51,034 nt of DNA from an uncultured Clostridia bacterium (lineage in GTDB: Bacteria > Bacillota > Clostridia > TANB77 > CAG-508), in contig CANPWE010000006.1 of assembly GCA_947581895.1 (NCBI GenBank), positions 1 to 51,034 of the forward strand, given 5' to 3'. Shown here piece by piece: positions 1 through 9,200 of this stretch. A program made the position numbers and the translations under genes. The notes beneath the pieces are model-generated. The model was not told the origin of the DNA. It saw only the letters and a program-made list of their open reading frames with translations, and ran no database searches. The first letter of the stretch is position 1; each line of letters begins with the position of its first letter.

Positions 1-13
1 CATACTTATCTTG

Positions 14-109
14 GATTTTTTGACTGCCTCCTGCAAAAGCATTACATAACTATTGAATTTGACTACTCTACAGAATTTTTTTATGTGAAAAGGATTAAAT
101 TGTAACCTT
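14..109 (-). repeat. Dispersed intergenic repeat cluster at left end
   Basis: On the - strand this holds GTCAAATTCAATAGTTATGTAA (42-63, part of the 38 bp element; quoted here as landmarks GTCAAATTC and AGTTATGTAA), then GCTTTTGCAGGAGGCAGTC, which looks like the start of another unit. This suggests a tandem arrangement with a period near 39 bp that may continue left of the window. On the + strand, 64-109 resembles the repeat at 36.26 kb. Confidence 0.65.
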
Positions 110-115
110 AGAACT

Positions 116-160
116 GATTGGTTTTTGGGGGATTGGTTTTCGGGGATTGGTTTTCGGGGG
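116..160. repeat. G-rich tandem minisatellite, three copies
   Basis: Three head-to-tail copies of a 14-15 bp unit reading GATTGGTTTTCGGGG (first copy has TTTTTG in place of TTTTCG). The array ends four bases before the -35 box of the next promoter. Its G runs stand out in very AT-rich surroundings and could form a two-layer G-quadruplex on the + strand; that is inference. Confidence 0.85.
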
Positions 161-163
161 ATA

Positions 164-192
164 TTGACATTTTTTTGATAAAGTGGTATAGT
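164..192 (+). promoter_or_regulatory. Sigma-A type promoter upstream of leader ORF
   Basis: TTGACA at 164-169, 17 bp spacer, TATAGT at 187-192. This is the best promoter match at this end of the window and lies about 50 bp before the leader ORF start. It probably drives the leader and, by readthrough, the surface-protein operon. Confidence 0.8.
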
Positions 193-242
193 GAAAGAGT
201 AAGATTGTGTCAAAAGATAAAATAATTTGGAGGTGAGAAAAC

Positions 243-350
243 ATGAACAAAATCACCAAAAACCGTAAAAAAGTAATATTAAAAGATGTTCAGTTTTCAA
301 ATATAAATAATAATAAGCATAGAAACAGGAAAATCTATGTGCGTTTTTAG
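243..350 (+). CDS. Short basic leader-type peptide (35 aa)
   Basis: An ATG start follows an excellent ribosome binding site (GGAGGTGAG, 229-236). The product is 35 residues, rich in Lys, Arg and Asn, with no membrane segment and no family I recognise. Its last nine codons lie inside the 5' arm and loop of a terminator hairpin, and its TAG stop (348-350) is in the hairpin loop. A ribosome finishing the ORF would cover the stem, so a leader-peptide attenuator controlling the downstream surface operon is a reasonable inference. It could also be an independent small protein with its own terminator. Confidence 0.6.
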   Translation: MNKITKNRKKVILKDVQFSNINNNKHRNRKIYVRF

Positions 351-375
351 TGCACATTAAATTTCCTGTTTTTTG
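323..375 (+). terminator. Intrinsic terminator or attenuator overlapping the leader ORF
   Basis: AAACAGGAAA (323-332) pairs with TTTCCTGTTT (362-371). An inner stem ATGTGC (337-342)/GCACAT (352-357) closes a 9-base loop. The T run at 369-374 follows directly. The overlap with the end of the 35-codon ORF suggests translation-dependent control of readthrough. Confidence 0.75.
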
Positions 376-482
376 TATTATTATGAAAATTATATCTCTG
401 GTAGATGAAAACCAAATTATATCAAAATAACTTATAAATATTGAAAATCTTACAAATTTTAGTGAAATGAGGGGGTGGGATT

Positions 483-1628
483 ATCAAAAGGACAAGTAAA
501 AGATTATTTGTATTAGGAATTATCTTTTCTGTGCTTATGAGTGTATCTGGAATATATGCAGGAACTGTTCAAATAACAAATGGCTCGTTTCATACTGGTG
601 GTGTAAGTATACAGGTTCAAACATATACGTTAAATAGTAATAATGAAGAAGTTAAATATGAAGATGAAGTTGTTATGCCATCAGATATTATATCATTTAT
701 CCCCAAAATTGAGAATAATGGTGATAGTTGTTTTGTAAGGGCACATATCTTTTATATAAATGAAAATATAGATGCTAGTGATTATATTACTGGAATGTCA
801 AGTGATTGGGAAAAACGTGGTGAGTATTATTATTATAAAAAGCCATTAAATGAAGGTGAAACATTAAAGCTGTTTGATACATTAGAAATCCCAAGTAATA
901 TATATGAAATTATAAATGGTGAAAAAATAAAAATTGATATTATAGCAGATGTAGTTCAAGAAAAAAATTTTGAACCAGATTATGAAAAAAGTGACCCATG
1001 GAATGGAGTAGTACCAGTAAAAAGTGTAAATACAAAATATGATATAGATACAAATACTAATTCAAATATTACAATAAGATATGAAAATGGGGCTAATGAG
1101 GATATAGAAATTCCAAGCAACTTTTTTGAAGATATGAAAAGGATAATGCCTGGTGACAGTTACAGTAGTAGCTTAAAAATAAAAAATACAAATAAAAAAG
1201 GTGCAAAATATTATTTCAAATGTAACATAGAAGACAAAGATGAAAGTATAAAAGAATTATTAAACAATTTAGAATTAGAAATAACAAATGAAAAAGGGCA
1301 AGTGTTATATAATGACAAGGTAAAAAATAATGAAAATATCTTGCTAGGAGAATTTAACAAAGGAGAAGAAGGCAAATTAGATTTTAAAATAAAAGTATCA
1401 AATCAACTTACAAATCAATATGCTAACTTAAATGAAAAATTAAATTATGTATTTTCAGTAGACTATGAAAAAATATATACAGAAAACAATAATGTTGTTA
1501 ATTTAGATAAAACAAACCCACAAACAGGGGACAAAATTAATGTGGCTATGACAATATTTTTAATTTCTGCTATTGGTTTAATAATAGTATTAATATTAGA
1601 CTATAGAGAAAAAAGAAATATTGAGTAG
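483..1628 (+). CDS. Sortase-anchored surface protein in the TasA/SipW cluster, apparent ATC start
   Basis: This is a secreted wall protein of about 381 aa. The first conventional start in frame is GTG at 531, but that cuts into the signal peptide. Reading back to 483 adds a basic n-region (KRTSKR) and completes a hydrophobic core ending near IYAGT. The ribosome binding site GGGGGTG (471-477) is well placed for an ATC codon at 483 (MKRTSKRL... if initiated with Met); ATT at 480 is less well spaced. The C terminus has NPQTG about 37 residues from the end, then a hydrophobic segment and the basic tail REKRNIE, a sortase sorting signal of the NPxTG variant. The middle resembles camelysin/TasA-type beta proteins only loosely. 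It starts the operon with the TasA-like protein and SipW. No sortase gene is in the window. Confidence 0.75.
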   Translation: MKRTSKRLFVLGIIFSVLMSVSGIYAGTVQITNGSFHTGGVSIQVQTYTLNSNNEEVKYEDEVVMPSDIISFIPKIENNGDSCFVRAHIFYINENIDASDYITGMSSDWEKRGEYYYYKKPLNEGETLKLFDTLEIPSNIYEIINGEKIKIDIIADVVQEKNFEPDYEKSDPWNGVVPVKSVNTKYDIDTNTNSNITIRYENGANEDIEIPSNFFEDMKRIMPGDSYSSSLKIKNTNKKGAKYYFKCNIEDKDESIKELLNNLELEITNEKGQVLYNDKVKNNENILLGEFNKGEEGKLDFKIKVSNQLTNQYANLNEKLNYVFSVDYEKIYTENNNVVNLDKTNPQTGDKINVAMTIFLISAIGLIIVLILDYREKRNIE

Positions 1629-1664
1629 TATAAATAAATCTAAAGAGGAAAGGAGAAATGTATT

Positions 1665-2288
1665 ATGAATAAGAAAAAATCAATTGCAGTAGCTATAGTA
1701 TTAGTATTGGTATTGGCAATAGGAGGTATGCTTGCTTACTTTACAGACACAGATGAAGCAAAAAACACATTTACTATTGGTAAAAATGTAAATATTACAT
1801 TAGAGGAAAATCAATGGCATGACGAGGATGCACAAAATATACTTCCAGGAGCAACTATTAATAAAAACCCAACAGTAAAAGTTGATAAAGATTCATCAAG
1901 TGCTTATGTATTTGTTACAGTAACAGTTCCATGCTATGATAAAGATAAAGATGGAACAGTAGATACACCACTATTTTCATTTGTTGGATTAGATAGTTCA
2001 GACTGGACTGAAATAAACACAGTAGCATCAGTAGATACTACAAAGAAATCAATTACACACACATATGCTTATACTAATGGAAATAATAATGAAATGAAGG
2101 CAGTACCAGCAGATGGTGCAACATCAGCTGTATTTAATGGTGTTAAATTAGATGAGAATTTAACAGATGAGCAAAGAAAAACAGCAGATGGAACAAGTAT
2201 TGATGTTAAAGCTTATGGTATTCAAACAGAAAATTTAGGACAAACTGACCCAGCAGAAATATTTAAATTATTTACTCCTGCAGAATAA
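1665..2288 (+). CDS. TasA/camelysin-like SipW-dependent surface protein
   Basis: A 207 aa secreted protein with a SipW-type signal peptide: MNKKK, a hydrophobic core, then LAYFTDTDEAKNTFTIG, matching the (A)YFTD...N.FT.G pattern typical of TasA and CalY family proteins. These form amyloid-like matrix fibres or act as surface proteins and are processed by SipW. The body is Asp/Thr-rich and beta-prone, with no C-terminal anchor. A ribosome binding site (AGGAAAGGAG) precedes ATG 1665. The sipW gene follows after 26 bp, so it is the obvious substrate. Family membership is strong; the exact role (fibre, biofilm matrix) is inferred. Confidence 0.85.
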   Translation: MNKKKSIAVAIVLVLVLAIGGMLAYFTDTDEAKNTFTIGKNVNITLEENQWHDEDAQNILPGATINKNPTVKVDKDSSSAYVFVTVTVPCYDKDKDGTVDTPLFSFVGLDSSDWTEINTVASVDTTKKSITHTYAYTNGNNNEMKAVPADGATSAVFNGVKLDENLTDEQRKTADGTSIDVKAYGIQTENLGQTDPAEIFKLFTPAE

Positions 2289-2314
2289 AATAAAAAAATA
2301 AAGGAATAAATGTT

Positions 2315-2818
2315 ATGGAAAAATTAAAAAAAGTCATCAAGGTATTTGTCAATACCTTGATGACACTAATTCTAATTATAGGATCAATTTTTATATTACT
2401 ATACTTAATAGGTATAGAACCATTTGTTGTAGAATCTGGCTCAATGCAACCTACTATCCAAACAGGAAGTTTAAGTTTTATAAATAAACATGTAGAATAT
2501 CAAGACATAAAAGAAAATGACATAATAGCATATACAGCTTCAAGTGGAGCTAAAGTAACACATAGAGCAATTAAAATAACAGAAGAAGGAATAGAAACTA
2601 AGGGAGATAGTAATGAAGTGTCAGATGGAATTACTACAACAAAAAGTAATTATATAGGAAAAAATATTTTTTCTATACCTAAATTAGGATATGTAATAAA
2701 GTTAATTCAAACTACAAGAGGAAAAATAATGTTAATAACAATGATAATAGTTATTTTAGTAGCCGGATTTTTAAGTGATGCACAAAAAAAAGAAAAAACA
2801 AATAATGCAGAAAAATAA
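2315..2818 (+). CDS. sipW: SipW-type (ER-type) signal peptidase I
   Basis: A 167 aa membrane peptidase that removes signal peptides from TasA-like proteins. It has an N-terminal membrane segment (about 12-35), the catalytic serine in SGSMQPT (Ser43), the general-base histidine in VTHRAIK (His83) rather than the lysine of bacterial-type enzymes, the GDSN motif (about 97-100), and a second membrane segment at about 135-155. The Ser/His pair is the mark of the ER-type or SipW class. It is co-transcribed with the TasA-like gene, and the InlB-repeat genes downstream also encode SipW-style YFTD signal peptides, so this enzyme likely serves all of them. Confidence 0.92.
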   Translation: MEKLKKVIKVFVNTLMTLILIIGSIFILLYLIGIEPFVVESGSMQPTIQTGSLSFINKHVEYQDIKENDIIAYTASSGAKVTHRAIKITEEGIETKGDSNEVSDGITTTKSNYIGKNIFSIPKLGYVIKLIQTTRGKIMLITMIIVILVAGFLSDAQKKEKTNNAEK

Positions 2819-2830
2819 ATTACTAAGGCA

Positions 2831-2985
2831 CTTTAGCCTTAGGTAAAAATGTATAAAAATATGAATTTTATAAAAATATAAATTGTATTCATTTTTTCAT
2901 ATAAATTTCTACAATATCTATTAAAGCCTTTTCTAAATATTAAATTTAAAAATTGAATTAAATACATTTTTACCTAAAGCTAAAG
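2831..2985. repeat. Long inverted repeat between sipW and the first InlB-repeat gene
   Basis: The 24 bp arm at 2831-2854 (beginning CTTTAGCCTTAGGTAAAAAT) is matched in inverse orientation at 2962-2985 with one mismatch, enclosing 107 bp of AT-rich DNA without genes. The left arm also overlaps a short hairpin, CTAAGGC (2823-2829)/GCCTTAG (2836-2842). It could be a large mRNA hairpin separating sipW from the next gene or a small non-autonomous element. Part of the right arm is conserved upstream of the second InlB-repeat gene. Confidence 0.75.
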
Positions 2986-3035
2986 TAAAGCTTCAAATAT
3001 AAACAGAAAAATAAATAGCAAAGGAGGGGTGAAAA

Positions 3036-5562
3036 ATGAAAAATTGTAAACATAATAAGGCTAATTCTAACAAATTAAAAAAGTCAATAAAAAACAAACA
3101 TGTTAGAATAAATAATATTAAACATAATGATAAAGATAAAGCAAAAACAAGTGTAAAAGCTAAAACAACGACAACAAAGCCTATTGTATTGTTTATTAGA
3201 TTTTTAATAATAATAACCCTTTTGCTATGTATATTTAATGTAAATAATATAATATCTTATTTTACAGATGTGAAGGCAATAACAAATGAATTTTCAATAA
3301 AAGTTAGCTATACAGTAGAATTTAATGCTAATACTGGTGAAGGAGAAATGGAACCACAAGAATTGCCATATAATGAATCAATGCAATTAAGTAAAAATCA
3401 ATTTACGAAAAAAGGATATTCATTTAAAGAGTGGAATACAAAAGCAAATGGAGATGGACAAGGATATGAAGATTTGGCATCTGTAACCGATTTAGGAAAT
3501 ATAACATTATATGCTCAGTGGGAAATGGATACATATAAGATTGAATATGACTTAGGAGGAGGAACTTTTGATGGAGAAGATCCTGATTATAATCCTAATC
3601 CTGACACATATACAGTAAAATCTCTAAGTATTATTTTAAAAAATCCAACCAAAAAGGGATATACTTTTGCTGGATGGAATATAACATATGAAGATGGAAA
3701 TCAGTATCCATACACATCTATAAAAAATGGCAGTACAGGAAATCTAAAATGTACTGCACAATGGACTGCTCATAAATATAAGATATATTTTTACCAAAAT
3801 AGGTATTCATCAGACACCAACAGGTTTGATGAATATCAGGAGGTAGAATATGATGTAGAAACACAATTAAGAGCAAACCCTTTTGTAAGGGAAGGATATG
3901 AATTTACAGGTTGGAATACAGACAGAAACGGAAATGGAACAGGTTTTTCAGATTGTGGTAATGTATTAAATTTAACAGAGGTTAATAATGGAAGTGTAAA
4001 TTTATATGCACAATGGAAGGTAAGTGGTGAATTTAATATTGAATATAACTTAGATGGTGGACATGATAATCCAGATGATCCTAATCCTGCAACATATACA
4101 GTAGAAACACCAAGTTTTTACTTAAAAGATCCAATAAAAACAGGATATACATTTAAAGGATGGACTGGAACAGACTTAGGTGAAGATCCAGTAAAAGGAG
4201 TTTATATATCAAAAGGTAGTACAGGAGATAAAAAATATACTGCACATTGGACACCTCATGTTTGTTCTATACGCTTTTATCGAAATTGGTCAAACTCAGA
4301 CGGAACAAGTAATGATGAATATCAAAAGATAAATTATGATGAACAAACAAAATTATGGGCAAATACATTTGAAAGACCTGGATATAGATTCGTAAAATGG
4401 AATACAAAAAGAGATGGAACTGGTGATAGCTATTTAGATTGTGCTGATGTATTAAATTTATCAGAAGATAATAAAACCATAAATTTATATGCACAATGGG
4501 AAAGGGCCCCAGAAACAATTAAGTATGCAGTACAAATTTATGGAATACAACAAGATGAAGGCTCAAATGGTAATAAATTAGGATTAACTTTTGGACCAGC
4601 AACAGGAGCAAATTATAATGATGCATATGTAACACATAGATATGAGCTTAATAGTGATGGAACATATAATGTAGTAATAGTAACACATACTATTGGTGAG
4701 GATGGTGTTGAATCTACGTCAGAAACAGATTTAATAGATTCAAGTGGAGCCAATGTAACAAGAACAGAGGATGATATGAATAAATACAATGTAAATATAC
4801 ATGATATGAAATGGTCAGATATAGCAACAAAATCACGAGAAGATCCAACAGTATTTACAGATTGTATGTTATGTGGAGATACAAAAAGTGTTCAATTAAC
4901 TTTAAATACTACAATTGGAGCTCCAAAAAAATATGTACAGCATGGAGATGGAGCAAGCACATTAAACTCATCATTAGAGGGCACTTACAGAAGGTGGAAT
5001 TTAGGTGGCAAAAATGGAATGGGTAATGGAGAATACTTTTCATCACAAATAAGGGCAGTTTTAATAGGAAAAAATGATGATACAAAAGAAGATTATATAG
5101 GAGATGCAAATTTAGATCCAACGCTATGTTTGTATAGTTGTATAGAAAAAGATTTACAGGATGTAATAATAGCAAAAAATGTAAAATGTGCAGCAGGCAA
5201 GAACAATAGTGGTAGTCTAGGTGAACGTAAAGATGTAGACAAAATATGGCTATTTTCAGGAAAAGAATTCGGTGGTACAGGAAAGTATAGTGGAAATGAA
5301 ATTGAAGGAATAGGGGAAGAAAATATTGGATATAGAAAATTTATAGAAGATAACTCTAATTATTATGTAGAACCTTATAATGATGATGATTCGGAAAAAA
5401 GACAATGTTATGATGAAAATGGAAAGAAAACAAATTACTTCCTTCGTTCTATCAATAATAATAGTACAAGTCAAGTTATAGAAGTAACTGATGCTCGGAA
5501 GAATACAGGTTGCTTATCCATATAATAGTTTGGGATTATCATTTGGTTTCTGTATTGAATAA
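3036..5562 (+). CDS. InlB-repeat secreted protein 1, +1 frameshift at CGG
   Basis: A large secreted surface protein. ATG 3036 follows AAAGGAGGGGTG. A Lys/Asn-rich n-region of about 50 residues precedes a hydrophobic segment (about 52-74) ending ISYFTDVKAITNEFSI, a SipW-type processing pattern. Five Listeria-Bacteroides (InlB B) repeats follow, each about 70-80 aa, marked by GY.F..W and closing LYAQW, TAQW or TAHW. A C-terminal domain of about 350 aa (IKYAVQIYGI..., DKIWLFSG.E) resembles DUF6273-type surface domains; that name is tentative. The starting frame stops at 5523-5525 just before the expected end. At GCT CGG A (5493-5499), skipping the C at 5496 continues through GRIQVAYPYNS to GLSFGFCIE and TAA at 5560-5562. 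The paralogue downstream breaks at the same place and ends GLSFGFCIK. About 842 aa in all. No sortase signal. Confidence 0.85.
5493..5499 (+). other. +1 frameshift site GCT CGG A (InlB-repeat gene 1)
   Basis: The in-frame CGG codon is at 5496-5498. Reading GGA (5497-5499) as the next codon after GCT restores the conserved C terminus and reaches TAA at 5560. The unshifted frame stops at 5523-5525. Confidence 0.8.
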
Positions 5563-5691
5563 TTTTCTAATCCTTAATATATAAAAACGCAAAAAGTAAT
5601 TACAAATATGTAATAGATTATTATAAATAGAATATTAAAAACATGAGAAAATTACAAGATAAGATAAAGATATAGTATTACAATAAAAGTA

Positions 5692-5760
5692 AAATTAAAT
5701 ACATTTGTACCCAAATCCAAATTAAAGCTTAGATTATAAAAAAATAAATAGCAAAGGAGG
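5692..5760 (+). repeat. Duplicated 5' leader of the InlB-repeat genes
   Basis: This stretch resembles 2956-3027 upstream of the first InlB-repeat gene: both contain AATTAAATACATTT, TTAAAGCTT or GTAAAGCTT, and end in AAATAAATAGCAAAGGAGG immediately before the start. The gene duplication therefore included the 5' untranslated region, suggesting shared control. Confidence 0.7.
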
Positions 5761-5768
5761 TTGGTAAA

Positions 5769-8700
5769 ATGAAAAAACGTAGACATTATAAATCTACTTA
5801 TAAACCAATTATATTGTTAATTAAAATTTTAACAATAATAACTCTTTTGTTATGTATATTTAATATAAAAAATATAATATCTTATTTTACAGATATAGAC
5901 ACAATAATGAATAAATTTTCAATAAGGATTGTATATACAGTTACATTTGACGCTAATACTGGTGAAGGAGATATGCCTCCACAGAAAATAGAGGAAAATT
6001 CAAAAAAACAATTAAATGAAAATCTATTTACCAAAAAAGGATACACATTTAAAGAGTGGAATACTAAAGCAGATGGAGGAGGAGAAAGATATGCAAATTC
6101 AGCATCAGTTAGTAATTTAGGAGATATAACATTATATGCTCAGTGGAAACCTAATAGCTATAGTATATCATATTACAGAAATCATGATCCAACAGATAAT
6201 TTATACAATGGTTCAAGTCAAAGTATGACTTATGATGTACCAGCAAATTTATCTAAAAATCCTTATTCTCCTCCAAAAGGATATCGTTTTACTGGATGGA
6301 ATACAGAAAGGGATGGAAAGGGACAAGGTTTTACAGAATGTGAAGAAGTAAGTAATTTAACAGATGTAGATGGAGAAAAAATAATTTTATATGCACAATG
6401 GGAAATAGAAGAATATAAAATTACATATGATTTAGATGGTGGAACTATAGAAGGAGAAGAAAAAAATCCTGAAACATATACAATAGAAACAGATGATTTT
6501 ACTTTAAAAAGACCTACAAAAAAGGGATATACATTTAATGGATGGCGTGTAAATAATACTACATATGTTGGTGATGTAACTATAAAAAAAGGCCAATATA
6601 CAGGAGAGCTAAAATGTACTGCGAGATGGACTGCTAATACATATAAAATAAATTTTTATAAAAATATTAGCACATCAGAAAACATTTATACATCACAAAC
6701 AATGAAATATGATGAATCAGCAAAATTAAAAGGAAATACTATTACAAGAGATGGATATAGTTTTGTTAATTGGAACACAGAAAAAGATGGAAATGGAAAA
6801 AGCTATAATGATGGTGAAGAGGTAAAGAATTTAACAGATATAAATGATGGAAGTGTAAATTTATATGCACAATGGCAATTAGAAGAATATAGCATTACAT
6901 ATGATTTAACTGGTGGAACTCTAGGAGAGGAAGAAGAAAATCCTGAAAAATATACAATAGAAACAGATACTTTTACTTTAAAAAATCCAACAAAACCAGG
7001 ATATACATTTAAAGGATGGACAAAAAACGAAAATACTGGATGGAATCATACAGTAACTATGGAAAAAGGCCAAAATACAGGAAATATAAAATTTACTGCA
7101 CTATGGACTGCTAATACATATACCATATATTTTTATAGAAATAATAGTGAAACAGAACATTATTCTCAATCACAAGAAATGACATATGATGTATTAGCAA
7201 ATTTAAAAGAAAATACTATTACAAGAGATGGATATAGTTTTGTAAATTGGAATACACAAAGAGATGGAAAAGGACAAAACTATGTAAATTGTGAAGAAGT
7301 AAAAAATCTAACAGCTGAAAATAAGGGAAGTGTAAATTTATATGCACAATGGGAAATAGTAGAATATAGTATTACATATGATTTAGATGGTGGAACTCTA
7401 GAAGAAGGAAAAGAAAATCCTAAAACATATACAATAGAAACAGAAACTTTTACTTTAAATAATCCAACAAAACCAGGATATACATTTAAGGGTTGGCAAA
7501 GAAAAGGAAATAGTGGATATAGCAATAAAACATCTATATCAAAGGGCAGTACAGGAGATAAAGAATATACTGCACTATGGACGGGTAATACATATACTAT
7601 ATATTTTTATAGAAATAATAGTGCATCAGATGGAACTACAAAAACACAAAAAATGACATATGGAGTATCAACAGATTTGAATGAAAATTCCTTTACAAGA
7701 GAAGGATATCGTTTCACAGGTTGGAATACAGATAGAGATGGAAATGGAGAAAGATTTGAGGATTGTCAATCTGTAATTAATTTAACAGCTGAATCTGGAG
7801 GAAGAATAAATTTATATGCACAATGGGAAAGAGTACCAGAATCAATTAAATATGCAGTACAAATTTATGGAATAAAAGAGGATGAAGATTTACATGGTAA
7901 CAAATTAGGATTAACCTTTGGACCAGCAACAGGAGAAAATTATAATGATAAATATATAACACATAGATATGAAGATACTGGAGATGGAACAACATATAAG
8001 GTTGTAATAGAAACACATACTGTAGATGCTAATGGAGGTGTAGTAACAGAAGAAAAAGATTTACTAGATTCAAGTGGAAATAATGTAACAAGAACAGAAG
8101 ATGAAATGAAAAAGTATAATATAAATATACATGAAATGTCATGGGATGAAATAGCAGAAAAATCACAAAGTGATCCAACAGTATTTACAGATTGTATGTT
8201 ATGTGGAGATACCAAAAGTGTTAAATTAACTTTAAATGTTACAATTGGAACTGGTAAAAAATATACACAGTACGGAGATGGATCAAGCTGTTTAGGGGAT
8301 TCAATAGAAACATATTATAGATATTGGAATCCATCTACAACTCAAAATCCAGCGGCAACAAAAGCAGAAATCAAGAATGGCTCAAATGCAAAAGAAGCAG
8401 GAGGATATTCATCATCACATATAAGGGCAACATTGATAGGCGCAAATAGTGATACAAATGTAGAGTATGCAGGAGATTTAAATTTAAGTTCATCAACATG
8501 TTTGTATAGTTGTATAGAAAGTGATTTACAGAATGTAATAATAGCAAAGAAAGTAAAATATGTAACAGGTTCATCAACAAGTGATTATAGTTTAAATGTA
8601 CTTGAAGATAAAATATGGCTATTTTCAGAAAGAGAAATATACGGTACAGGGCAATATTGTGGAACAACAACTGAAGGAATAGGGGAAGAAGGAGCAGGAT

Positions 8701-8937
8701 ATAGCAAATTTGGAAATGAAAAATCTGATTATTATATAGGATCTTATGATGGAAATAGTAAAACAAAAAGGAAATGTTTTAGTGAAGGAGGTACTACTAC
8801 AGCAAAAAATGGTTGGCTTCGTTCTATTAGAATTAATACAGCGAATAATGTACAATATTTAAATAGTTCTCGGAGCAACCTCCTACAGTAGTGCAAGTTC
8901 ATCTTCAGGATTATCATTTGGTTTCTGCATCAAGTAA
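5769..8937 (+). CDS. InlB-repeat secreted protein 2, +1 frameshift at CGG
   Basis: Paralogue of the preceding gene with a shorter n-region and more repeats. ATG 5769 has GCAAAGGAGG upstream. The SipW-type signal peptide spans about residues 15-45 (hydrophobic core then ISYFTDIDTIMNKFSI). Eight InlB B repeats alternate between forms ending LYAQW and forms ending TA(R/L)W, then the same C-terminal domain (IKYAVQIYGI, DCMLCGDTKSV, DKIWLFSE.E, WLRSI). The unshifted frame ends at TAG 8889-8891. At TCT CGG A (8868-8874), skipping C8871 gives GATSYSSASSSSGLSFGFCIK and TAA 8935-8937. The ending GLSFGFCI matches paralogue 1 after its own shift, at both protein and DNA level, so the extended frame is the conserved one. 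About 1,055 aa. Adhesion or matrix function is inferred from family. Confidence 0.85.
8868..8874 (+). other. +1 frameshift site TCT CGG A (InlB-repeat gene 2)
   Basis: The in-frame CGG is at 8871-8873. Skipping C8871 makes GGA the next codon and opens 21 further codons ending in the motif shared with the paralogue. The homologous position in the paralogue also carries CTCGGA. Confidence 0.8.
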
Positions 8938-8973
8938 TATAAGATTATGAATTTCTAATTCAAAAAATAAAGG

Positions 8974-9000
8974 AGGGTAGGTTTATCCTACCCTTAAAAT
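8974..9000 (+). terminator. Stem-loop after InlB-repeat gene 2
   Basis: AGGGTAGG (8974-8981) pairs with CCTACCCT (8987-8994) around a 5-base loop. The following T content is weak (TTAAAATTATT), so it is a likely but not ideal intrinsic terminator. It lies 36 bp after the extended stop. Confidence 0.6.
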
Positions 9001-9074
9001 TATTCTAATAGAAATATTGTCTAATTAATTTTTATAAAGGTCCACAGTAGATATTCACATCAAGCCACATATAT

Positions 9075-9159
9075 TATTGACAATTAAACAAACGTTTAGT
9101 ACAATAACGAAGAGCAAAATTGTATACATATTGTCAATAAAATATAGTAAAATTATAAC
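9075..9159 (+). promoter_or_regulatory. Promoter and possible operator of the HEPN/MNT pair
   Basis: TTGTCA (9131-9136), 17 bp spacer, TATAAC (9154-9159). A 10 bp inverted repeat, TATTGACAAT (9075-9084) and ATTGTCAATA (9130-9139), overlaps the -35 box, and a palindrome AAACGTTT lies at 9090-9097. Toxin-antitoxin operons are often self-regulated, so these may be operator sites; that is inference. Confidence 0.55.
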
Positions 9160-9200
9160 TTTAATGTTATAATAATAATGGGTTGACAGAAAGGAAAGTT

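Noticed and set aside
116..160. CRISPR-like array
   Set aside because: The copies are head-to-tail with no spacers; no CRISPR repeat-spacer pattern or cas genes are seen in the window.
4267..4518. Open frames opposite the InlB-repeat genes and other long genes
   Set aside because: They are reverse-strand shadows of repetitive, AT-rich coding sequence without ribosome binding sites or family matches.
5563..5691. Small gene between the two InlB-repeat genes
   Set aside because: Only a 10-codon frame without a ribosome binding site is present; the region is AT-rich leader sequence.
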